Shown: positions 57,657 to 64,000 of the stretch, piece after piece
Layout: each line of letters begins with the position of its first letter
Numbering within the stretch: position 1 is the first letter of the stretch
Source of the DNA: Clostridia bacterium
Lineage (GTDB): Bacteria > Bacillota > Clostridia > UMGS1883
Length of the DNA stretch: 64,000 nucleotides
Assembly: GCA_017440585.1 (NCBI GenBank)
Contig: JAFSGW010000099.1
Coordinates: forward strand, 42,979 to 106,978
Direction of reading: 5' to 3'
Translations under genes and position numbers: made by a program
The notes under the pieces: generated by a model
Told to the model about the DNA's origin: nothing
The model's database searches: none
The model's input: the letters and a program-made list of their open reading frames with translations, nothing else

Positions 57657-59846
57657 TTATTCATTGAATAATGTGAGCTGTTTCTTGCCCGAGTCCTCAT
57701 CCTTTAAAAAGTAGCCTGCCGAGGGAAGGGAGCGTGCCTTGTAGCCCTTGGGGTCACCTAAAGCCTCGCCTGCAAGAGCAATGCGGGAAAGCGTTGCCTT
57801 TCTGCGAAGTGTCATAACCTGAATACCCTGGCTTGTACGGCTTGTTTTTGTGAGCACATCCGTTGTGTCAAAAACTACGCACTTGCCGTTATCGGAATAT
57901 GCTGCAACAAGTGTTTCTTCGGGAATGTAGAGAGCATTTGCAAGAGGGCATTTGTCCGAATAACCACCCGTGAGACGCTTACGGTTTGTTTTTGTAGCGT
58001 AGCCCTGCATGTCAATCTTTGCGATTTTACCGTTTGTGAAGGCAAAGAGCATAAAGCCCGTGTAGGTACCTGTGGGCACACAGTACACAATTTTTTCACC
58101 GTTTTCCATGCTGAGCAGGTTGGGCAGATAATCACCCATGGCACTTGCCTTTGTGTCACGGATATCGTTAAGCCGCATTTTGTAAACATTCTGCTTGTCG
58201 GAGAAGAAGAGCATGTCCATTCTGTTGGAGGCTTCAAATTCATACGCCATTTCGTCGCCTTCCTTGAACTTGTGCTCACCGCCCGAGCGAAGGGAAACAA
58301 GCGTAATTTTCTTGAAGTAGCCTTCACGGGTCATGAACACCTTAACGTTATAGTCGGGAATTTCTTCAACAACAGTTTCTTCCTCGTCCTCTGCCAAATC
58401 GAGAAGGATTGTTTTTCTGTCTCTGCCGTACTTCTTTTCAATTTCCGTAAGCTCATCGGAAATAATTTTCTTTATACGGCGGGTGCTTTCGCTTGCCTCA
58501 CGTAAATCCTTAACCTCTGCTGTGAGAGAGTCAATTTCATCTATCCTCTTCATGATATAGTCACGGTTTAAGTTACGGAGCTTTATTTCAGCCACGTATT
58601 CCGCCTGGATGCGGTCAATGCCGAAGCCTTCCATAAGGTTGGGTACAACCATGGAGTCCTCTTCCGTATTTCTTACAATGTAAATTGCCTTGTCAATATC
58701 AAGAAGAATTTCCTTTAAACCTAAAAGCAGATGAAGCCTTGCAGCCTTCTTTTCCGCATCAAACACAAGACGGCGGCGTGTGCAGTCCATACGGAAATTA
58801 ATCCAGTGGCGTAAAATGCCTCTCACACCTAAAACCATAGGCTCACCGCCTATGAGCACGTTGAAGTTACAGCTGAAGGAGTCCTCTAAGGGAGTTGAGC
58901 GATAAAGCTTTGCCATAAGCTTCTCCGGGTCAGTGCTTCGCTTTAATTCAATGGTAAGCTTTAAGCCGGTCTTGTCCGTTTCATCACGGACATCGTTAAT
59001 TTCCTTAAGCTTGCCTGCCTTTATAAGCTCAGCCAGCTTGTCAATAATTGCCTCGGTTGAGGTGGAATAGGGTATTTCCGTTATTTCAATAAGGTTATTT
59101 TTCTTATCAAACTTATACTTTGCACGAAGCCTTACACTGCCTCTGCCTGTTTCATATATCTGGTTGAAGGCAGCCTCGTCACGGATAAGGAAAGCTCCCG
59201 TTGAAAAATCAGGTCCCGTAATATATTCGGAAAGGTCAGCCTTGTCGTCCTTCATAAGTGCCTTTGTTGCACGGCATACCTCGCTTAAGTTGAAGGATGC
59301 AATGTTCGATGCCATGCCTACGGCAATACCCTGGTTGGGGTTAACAAGAATGTTGGGGAAGGCTGTGGGCAGAAGGGCGGGCTCTTTCTTTGTCGCATCA
59401 TAGTTGTCCACAAAGTCAACGGTGTTTTTGTCAATATCACGGAAGATTTCCGCCGATATGGGGGAAAGCATTGCCTCTGTGTAACGTGATGCGGCAAAAG
59501 CCATGTCACGGCTGTAATGCTTGCCGAAGTTACCCTTTGAGTCAACAAAGGGGTGCAGAAGTGCCTCATGACCCTCTGTAAGACGTACCATTGTTTCATA
59601 TATTGCCTGGTCACCATGAGGGTTAAGGCGCATTGTCTGACCTACAATGTTGGCACTTTTTGTTCTGCCGCCCTTTAAAAGCCCCATATCGTACATGGTG
59701 TACAGAAGCTTCCTGTGTGAGGGCTTGAAGCCGTCAATTTCGGGAATGGCACGTGAAACAATTACGCTCATGGCGTAGGGCATATAGTTTTCTTTAAGTG
59801 TTCTGGTTATTTGCTGTTTGCTGATTTCATTTTCCAAAATTTTCAC
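57657..59846 (-). CDS. Type IIA DNA topoisomerase subunit A (topoisomerase IV/GyrA-like)
   Basis: 729 residues from GTG 59846; TTG 59837 is better spaced from AAAAGG and may be the true start. Breakage-reunion domain with LKENYMPYAMSVIVSRAIPE, QTMRLNPHGDQAIYETMVRL and catalytic Tyr in AASRYTEAMLSP. The C-terminal domain is a beta-pinwheel (FMTREGYFKKITLVSLRSGG) but no QRRGGKG GyrA box is seen, so DNA wrapping and gyrase activity are unlikely and a topoisomerase IV-like role is favoured. The partner ATPase subunit is not in the window on either side. Confidence 0.92.
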   Translation of the reverse strand: MKILENEISKQQITRTLKENYMPYAMSVIVSRAIPEIDGFKPSHRKLLYTMYDMGLLKGGRTKSANIVGQTMRLNPHGDQAIYETMVRLTEGHEALLHPFVDSKGNFGKHYSRDMAFAASRYTEAMLSPISAEIFRDIDKNTVDFVDNYDATKKEPALLPTAFPNILVNPNQGIAVGMASNIASFNLSEVCRATKALMKDDKADLSEYITGPDFSTGAFLIRDEAAFNQIYETGRGSVRLRAKYKFDKKNNLIEITEIPYSTSTEAIIDKLAELIKAGKLKEINDVRDETDKTGLKLTIELKRSTDPEKLMAKLYRSTPLEDSFSCNFNVLIGGEPMVLGVRGILRHWINFRMDCTRRRLVFDAEKKAARLHLLLGLKEILLDIDKAIYIVRNTEEDSMVVPNLMEGFGIDRIQAEYVAEIKLRNLNRDYIMKRIDEIDSLTAEVKDLREASESTRRIKKIISDELTEIEKKYGRDRKTILLDLAEDEEETVVEEIPDYNVKVFMTREGYFKKITLVSLRSGGEHKFKEGDEMAYEFEASNRMDMLFFSDKQNVYKMRLNDIRDTKASAMGDYLPNLLSMENGEKIVYCVPTGTYTGFMLFAFTNGKIAKIDMQGYATKTNRKRLTGGYSDKCPLANALYIPEETLVAAYSDNGKCVVFDTTDVLTKTSRTSQGIQVMTLRRKATLSRIALAGEALGDPKGYKARSLPSAGYFLKDEDSGKKQLTLFNE

Positions 59847-59864
59847 ATCCTTTTAAACCATTTA

Positions 59865-59893
59865 ATTATATCATAGTATAGTCAAATGGTCAA
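59865..59893 (-). promoter_or_regulatory. Topoisomerase A promoter
   Basis: Minus strand TTGACC (59893-59888), 17-bp spacer, TATAAT (59870-59865). Confidence 0.82.
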
Positions 59894-59974
59894 GTTTCGG
59901 GCGTGTTTCGGCAAAATTTTATTAACAAATTTTAAAAAAATTACGAAATTGTTAAAAAAGTTTTACAAAAAGGG

Positions 59975-60002
59975 TTTACAAACGGAAAAAATTGTGTATA
60001 AT
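59975..60002 (+). promoter_or_regulatory. M23 peptidase promoter
   Basis: TTTACA (59975-59980), 16-bp spacer, TATAAT (59997-60002). The stretch 59894-59974 between the two divergent promoters is A+T-rich with no gene. Confidence 0.75.
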
Positions 60003-60036
60003 AGAGAAGGCTAATAAAAGGAAAGGTGCTGATTTT

Positions 60037-61254
60037 ATGCAGAAAAGAGCGGATGTCAACAATAAAATATCCGTGGCTGCTGTTATAAGAGAAGGTCGCA
60101 ATATAATAAAAAATGTTGATAAAAAGGTTTTATCGGCAATGCTTTGTGCAATAATGCTCATTTCCACCTTCGGGTTTGTTACAAAGTATTACACGATAGG
60201 CTACGATGTATATTACGAAGATGTAAACATCGGTGTTACATCCAATAAAGAGGAAGCCATTGAAGCATATACCGATGCGGTGACAGATGTGAGAAAGTGC
60301 CGTATGGGTGAGCTTAGGGGCGACTTAAGATTTGTTATGACAATTGCTTCTGTTGAGGATATGCTCGGCAGTGACATTTACCGCGGTATTGTTGAGGCGG
60401 CAAAAGGTAAGGAGGACTGTTACAGCATTGAATGCGATGGTATAGCGGTTGCTCACCTTAAAACGAGAGACGAAGCCTACGAGGCTGTAAACAATCATAT
60501 TGCAAGCTACAATAGAGAGGATGCAATGCTTTATTCCTCTTATACAATAGCGGCAACAAAGGAAATTGTTACTGAAATTGTAACTGTAGAAGAGGCAGAG
60601 AGGAAAATTGCCGAAAGCGGTCTTTTCACCGTTGTTTACAAGGACCTTTATCAGGAGGAATACGAAATTCCCTTCAATACAACAATCATTGAGGACGAAA
60701 AGGTTCCCGAGGGTGTTGAAATGTGCACTCAGGAAGGTGTTGTCGGCAAGGGCGTAAGACGGGCAGTTATTTTATACGAAAACGGCGTTCAGAAGCAGGA
60801 TGTTGAGCCCATCTCCAGCCTTGTTGAAGCTCCCGTGGACAGAATAATAGTTAAGGGTACGGGCAAAATGGCAGGTTTGGTGGAAAACACTCTTCCCTGG
60901 CCTTCAGAGGGCAGGTTCACTTCAGGCTACGGCCGTCGCTGGGGCAGAAACCACACAGGTATTGATATTGCGGCAAAGCCCGGCACACCCATATATGCTC
61001 CTGCTATGGGTACTGTTACATTTTCCGACACAAGAAGCGGTTACGGCAATTATATCATGATTGACCACGGTAACGGCTACGTGACAACATATGCTCACAT
61101 GACAACACGCTACGTAAAAGAGGGCGATGTTGTAGCAGAGGGCACACTTATAGGCACAGTGGGCTCCACAGGCCGTGTTACAGGACCTCATCTTCACTTT
61201 GAAATACTTTGTAACGGCAGCTATGTAGACCCCATGCTTTATATTGCAGGTTGA
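60037..61254 (+). CDS. Membrane-anchored peptidase M23 with G5 domain
   Basis: 405 residues from ATG 60037 (GGAAAGG site). A membrane helix at about 34-54 (KVLSAMLCAIMLISTFGFVT) with no cleavage site, so it is type II anchored. A G5 domain follows at about 205-280 (YEIPFNTTIIEDEKVPEGVE), then a LytM/M23 zinc endopeptidase (GRRWGRNHTGIDIAAKPGTP; TYAHMTTRYVKEGDVVAEGT; GPHLHFEILCNG) with all zinc ligands. Such G5-M23 proteins cut peptide cross-links or act in sporulation and cell separation. The stop codon overlaps the next gene's -35. Confidence 0.92.
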   Translation: MQKRADVNNKISVAAVIREGRNIIKNVDKKVLSAMLCAIMLISTFGFVTKYYTIGYDVYYEDVNIGVTSNKEEAIEAYTDAVTDVRKCRMGELRGDLRFVMTIASVEDMLGSDIYRGIVEAAKGKEDCYSIECDGIAVAHLKTRDEAYEAVNNHIASYNREDAMLYSSYTIAATKEIVTEIVTVEEAERKIAESGLFTVVYKDLYQEEYEIPFNTTIIEDEKVPEGVEMCTQEGVVGKGVRRAVILYENGVQKQDVEPISSLVEAPVDRIIVKGTGKMAGLVENTLPWPSEGRFTSGYGRRWGRNHTGIDIAAKPGTPIYAPAMGTVTFSDTRSGYGNYIMIDHGNGYVTTYAHMTTRYVKEGDVVAEGTLIGTVGSTGRVTGPHLHFEILCNGSYVDPMLYIAG

Positions 61255-61279
61255 CAAAAAGCCACAAAAAGGCTATAAT
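61251..61279 (+). promoter_or_regulatory. Promoter embedded in the end of the M23 gene
   Basis: TTGACA (61251-61256) contains the M23 stop TGA; 17-bp spacer; TATAAT (61274-61279). The predicted start near 61286 lies inside the terminator hairpin of the upstream gene. Confidence 0.78.
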
Positions 61280-61280
61280 T

Positions 61281-61315
61281 GAGATTGCAGAGAGTTTCTG
61301 CAATCTCTTTTTTTT
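61281..61315 (+). terminator. M23 peptidase terminator
   Basis: GAGATTGCAGA / TCTGCAATCTC (61281-61291 / 61297-61307) with eight T. A transcript starting near 61286 would lack the 5' arm and so escape it. Confidence 0.88.
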
Positions 61316-61327
61316 GAGGTGACCAAT

Positions 61328-61726
61328 ATGGATAAATTAAAGAAATTTACAGCTCTTCCCTTATGCTGGCACATAGGTCTTTTTATTGCCTTTGCAATAC
61401 TTAACCGGAAGGGTGCAGGCATGAGCCTTATTATGGTTGATTTGCTTTTGGGAATTATTGTAACGCCCGTTTTTCTCTCGGTGCTCAGCGTAGCTCATGC
61501 AATTGTGCACGAGGGAAAGGTTTATGACTACATATACCTCTGCCTTATGGTGCTTCTTGTAACAGGCGTTTTAAGAGGCGTTCTTTACTTTGTATTTAAC
61601 GGCGGTATGGCAGGGCTTACCCTTGCGGCAGGTGCTCTCGGTGTGTCTGTGGGTGTGTTCACAATATGGGCATGCATTTTTGCCTTAACTGACCGCATTA
61701 TGAAAAAGAACCCTAAAAGGAAATAA
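61328..61726 (+). CDS. Four-helix membrane protein, unknown function
   Basis: 132 residues from ATG 61328 (GAGGTGA site). Hydrophobic helices at about 14-29, 36-60, 70-90 and 97-122, Gly-rich in the last (GLTLAAGALGVSVGVFTIW), ending in a basic tail (KKNPKRK). No motif recognised. Own promoter and terminator, so a single-gene unit. Confidence 0.75.
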   Translation: MDKLKKFTALPLCWHIGLFIAFAILNRKGAGMSLIMVDLLLGIIVTPVFLSVLSVAHAIVHEGKVYDYIYLCLMVLLVTGVLRGVLYFVFNGGMAGLTLAAGALGVSVGVFTIWACIFALTDRIMKKNPKRK

Positions 61727-61730
61727 GATA

Positions 61731-61769
61731 AAAGTGCAGTAAAAAGTTTGTTTTTACTGCACTTTTTTT
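61731..61769 (+). terminator. Terminator of the membrane protein gene
   Basis: AAAGTGCAGTAAAAA / TTTTTACTGCACTTT with loop GTTTG and a T run. Confidence 0.92.
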
Positions 61770-61803
61770 GTTTAATTTTTGCCCTTGAAACTGAATAAAA
61801 ATA

Positions 61804-61832
61804 TTGAAAATGAAAATAAACTGTGCTATAAT
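61804..61832 (+). promoter_or_regulatory. cysK promoter
   Basis: TTGAAA (61804-61809), 17-bp spacer, TATAAT (61827-61832). The 70-base leader shows no T-box or riboswitch. Confidence 0.82.
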
Positions 61833-61902
61833 TTTCCTGATATAAAGACAATGGGGGGTTGTTTTTAATATTATGTATTGAAAACATTTCCCGGAGGTAG
61901 CA

Positions 61903-62829
61903 ATGATTTGTAATAATATTTTAGAAGCAATGGGAAACACTCCCATTATAAAACTTAACAGATTAGCGGATGAAAACAGTGCCGACATCCTTGTGAAATT
62001 TGAAGGCCTGAACGTTGGCGGCTCCATTAAAACCCGTACAGCCTATAATATGATTAAAAAGGCTGAGGAAGAGGGTAAAATAACAAAGGACACTGTTATT
62101 GTCGAGCCCACAAGCGGTAACCAGGGTATTGGTCTTGCACTTGTTGGTGCCGTAAGAGGCTACAAGACAAAGATTATTATGCCAGACTCTGTCAGTGAAG
62201 AAAGAAGAAAGCTTGTTGAGCACTACGGTGCCGAGGTTATTCTCATTCATGATGCAGGCAACATCGGTGACTGTATTGAGGAATGCCTGCAGACAGCACT
62301 CCGCATGCAGGAGGAGGATACAAATGTTTTCGTGCCTCAGCAGTTTGAAAACCCTGCAAACCCCGAAATACAGAGGAATGTAACAGCACAGGAAATTCTC
62401 ATGCAGGTTGACGGACCCATTCATGGCTTCTGCTCCGGCATAGGCACCGGCGGTACCATCACGGGTATTGGTGAAGCTCTTAAAAAGGAAAACCCCGATA
62501 TGGAAATATGGGCGGTTGAGCCTGAGCATGCGGCAATTTTATCAGGCGGCAGCATAGGCACACACATACAGATGGGTATTGGTGACGGGCTTATCCCTGA
62601 AATACTCAATACTAAGATATATAACGACATCTGCATTGTAAAGGATGAAGAGGCTATCCGCACAGCAAAGGAGCTTGCAAGCAAGGAAGGCATTATGTGC
62701 GGTATTTCTTCTGGAACAAACGTTGCAGCGGCAATTAAAATGGCTAAAAAGCTGGGACGGGGAAAAACAGTTGTAACTGTATTGCCCGACACGGCAGAGA
62801 GATATTTCTCTACACCTTTGTTTGAATAA
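61903..62829 (+). CDS. cysK: Cysteine synthase (O-acetylserine sulfhydrylase)
   Basis: 308 residues from ATG 61903 (CGGAGG site). PLP Lys and its surroundings in GGSIKTRTAYNMIKKAE, substrate loop PTSGNQGIGLALVGAVRGYK, PLP phosphate loop GIGTGGTITGIGEALK and late GISSGTNVAAAIKMAK. Standard CysK reads GSVKDR; here it is GSIKTR, so a Thr replaces the usual Asp before Arg and the 'EGTSGNTG' loop reads 'EPTSGNQG'. These changes occur in some Clostridia CysK. It uses O-acetylserine and sulfide; use of another acceptor cannot be excluded. Confidence 0.9.
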   Translation: MICNNILEAMGNTPIIKLNRLADENSADILVKFEGLNVGGSIKTRTAYNMIKKAEEEGKITKDTVIVEPTSGNQGIGLALVGAVRGYKTKIIMPDSVSEERRKLVEHYGAEVILIHDAGNIGDCIEECLQTALRMQEEDTNVFVPQQFENPANPEIQRNVTAQEILMQVDGPIHGFCSGIGTGGTITGIGEALKKENPDMEIWAVEPEHAAILSGGSIGTHIQMGIGDGLIPEILNTKIYNDICIVKDEEAIRTAKELASKEGIMCGISSGTNVAAAIKMAKKLGRGKTVVTVLPDTAERYFSTPLFE

Positions 62830-62881
62830 CACCCATTTTTTGAGTGTATTTAATAAATATCACAATTGGGAGGAAACGATT

Positions 62882-63868
62882 ATGGATTGGAATAGTAATG
62901 TAAGACCCGAAACAATGGAAAGAATCACAACAAAAGAACAGGCAGAACGCTATATTGACGAGCTTGTTGAGTTTACGCGCAACCAGGTGGGTGACAAGAA
63001 GGTGCTTCTTGCTCTCTCCGGCGGTGTTGACTCTTCCGTAGTAGCTGCACTTTTAATTAAGGCTATAGGCAAACAGCTTGTTTGTGTGCACGTAAATCAC
63101 GGTCTTATGCGTAAGGGCGAAAGTGAAAACGTTATTGAAGTTTTCCGCAATCAGCTGGATGCAAACCTCATTTATATTGATGCAACAGATCGTTTCCTTG
63201 ATAAGCTCAAGGGCGTTGCCGAACCCGAAAAGAAGAGAAAAATTATAGGCGGAGAATTTATCGAAGTATTCAACGAGGAAGCTTTGAAGCTTGAGGGCAT
63301 CAAATTCCTTGCACAGGGCACAATTTACCCCGACATTTTAGAGTCTGACGGCGTTAAGGCTCACCACAACGTTGGCGGTCTTCCCGAAGAAATGGACCTT
63401 CAGCTTGTTGAACCCGTAAAGCTCCTTTTCAAGGACGAGGTACGTGTTGTGGGCAGTGCATTGGGTCTTCCCGATGAAATGGTTTACCGTCAGCCCTTCC
63501 CCGGCCCCGGCTTGGGCGTAAGATGCTTAGGTGCTATCACACGTGACAGACTTCATGCTCTTCGTGAAGCAGATGCAATCTTGCGTGAAGAGTTCGACAG
63601 GAACGGCTTGGCAGGTAAGGTATGGCAGTACTTTATCGCTGTGCCCGATGTTAAGAGCGTAGGCGTTAAGGAAGGCAAGAGATACGAGGGCTGGCCTGCA
63701 ATTATCCGTGCTGTCAACACCAAAGATGCTATGACAGCAACTATTGAAGAAATCCCCTATCCTATCCTTCATCATATAACAGACAGAATTACTCATGAGG
63801 TAGACGGCATTAACAGAGTACTTCTTGACCTCACTCCCAAGCCTATTGGTACGATTGAATGGGAATGA
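62882..63868 (+). CDS. guaA: GMP synthase, ATP-pyrophosphatase and dimerisation domains only
   Basis: 328 residues from ATG 62882 (GGGAGG site). P-loop-like LLALSGGVDSSVVAALLIKA, CVHVNHGLMRKGE, AQGTIYPDILESDG, RQPFPGPGLGVRCLG and the C-terminal GTIEWE. Usual bacterial GuaA has about 510 residues because a class I glutaminase domain precedes this part; here that domain is absent and nothing like it is upstream (cysK). So this is a split, archaeal-style subunit B that needs a separate glutaminase or free ammonia. 3' end of guaA is a known integration site for genomic islands. Confidence 0.93.
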   Translation: MDWNSNVRPETMERITTKEQAERYIDELVEFTRNQVGDKKVLLALSGGVDSSVVAALLIKAIGKQLVCVHVNHGLMRKGESENVIEVFRNQLDANLIYIDATDRFLDKLKGVAEPEKKRKIIGGEFIEVFNEEALKLEGIKFLAQGTIYPDILESDGVKAHHNVGGLPEEMDLQLVEPVKLLFKDEVRVVGSALGLPDEMVYRQPFPGPGLGVRCLGAITRDRLHALREADAILREEFDRNGLAGKVWQYFIAVPDVKSVGVKEGKRYEGWPAIIRAVNTKDAMTATIEEIPYPILHHITDRITHEVDGINRVLLDLTPKPIGTIEWE

Positions 63869-64000
63869 TGTACGAAACGGCTGAACACCGCATAAATACT
63901 GGGTTTTTCGAAAATTAAAAGGTGTTTTGGCAACGATTTGGCAACATCTGTATTATTCATAATAATTAAGAGCTAACTGATTTTTTGTAAAATCGGTTAG
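63869..64000. other. Region after guaA with paired TTTGGCAAC words and a terminator
   Basis: No gene. TTTTGGCAAC (about 63923) and GATTTGGCAAC (about 63935) are close direct repeats of the kind bound by tyrosine integrases at arm sites. At the edge CTAACTGATTTT / AAAATCGGTTAG (63973-63984 / 63989-64000) is a terminator-like stem, probably with T residues beyond the window. Confidence 0.45.

Overview
The window looks like a chromosomal segment of a gut-type anaerobic Clostridia (Bacillota). The evidence is the gene order rpsO-pnp-M16 peptidase and pyrH-frr-uppS-cdsA-dxr-rseP, an [FeFe]-hydrogenase maturase (HydG), HprK, WhiA, RapZ, S-layer-homology and LysM surface proteins, AGGAGG-type ribosome sites and many clean TTGACA-N17-TATAAT promoters. 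I saw no rRNA, tRNA, CRISPR array or cas gene. Species-level placement is not possible from this sequence alone.

Layout. 1-4.9 kb: the end of a large secreted protein, a REP-associated transposase (RAYT) sitting among its own palindromes, and a leftward group metA / Cys-rich protein / secreted GH105 unsaturated-uronyl hydrolase. 5-9.2 kb: a glycosidase-like protein of unknown function, then a leftward ABC exporter with a PqqD-type peptide-binding protein and three small unknown genes. 9.2-15.4 kb: phosphoesterase, coaX, then a uronate (pectin-breakdown) cluster: FSA-type aldolase, kduD, kduI, a LUD-domain protein and kdgK. With the GH105 enzyme this gives a route from unsaturated oligogalacturonides to 2-keto-3-deoxygluconate and its 6-phosphate. 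15.4-23 kb: two AAA/DUF4143 ATPase genes, each bounded by direct repeats, on either side of rpsO-pnp-M16. 22.8-27.8 kb: a candidate small RNA gene and a five-gene accessory operon of membrane and surface proteins with binding-protein domains. 27.8-31.4 kb: LysM protein, hydG, pyrH. 31.4-49 kb: one dense rightward housekeeping run covering translation (frr, prfA), isoprenoid and lipid synthesis (uppS, cdsA, dxr, ispA), nusB, xseAB, carbon regulation (hprK, a ROK kinase), cell wall (murB), rapZ, whiA and dnaE. 49-64 kb: an AlbA_2 regulator-like gene, leftward murA-walJ-rlmH, a DUF421 protein, a nucleotidyltransferase/phosphomannomutase fusion with both active sites eroded, a threonine aldolase, a type IIA topoisomerase A subunit, a G5/M23 peptidase, cysK and a GMP synthase without its glutaminase domain at the right edge.

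The most unusual material is non-coding. (1) Three arrays of different perfect hairpins separated by a constant 7-mer GCGATAT. In two of them four forward copies are followed by four inverted copies (ATATCGC), so the array could fold into one long comb. The third has only the forward four. (2) A promoter + about 150-nt structured RNA + terminator unit at 22.78-22.97 kb. (3) A leader element present twice, before frr and before the LysM gene, with conserved ends and mutually exclusive helices. (4) RAYT palindromes read in frame inside the RAYT gene. (5) Direct repeats framing both DUF4143 ATPase genes. These rest on reading the sequence by eye; no database search or folding program was run.
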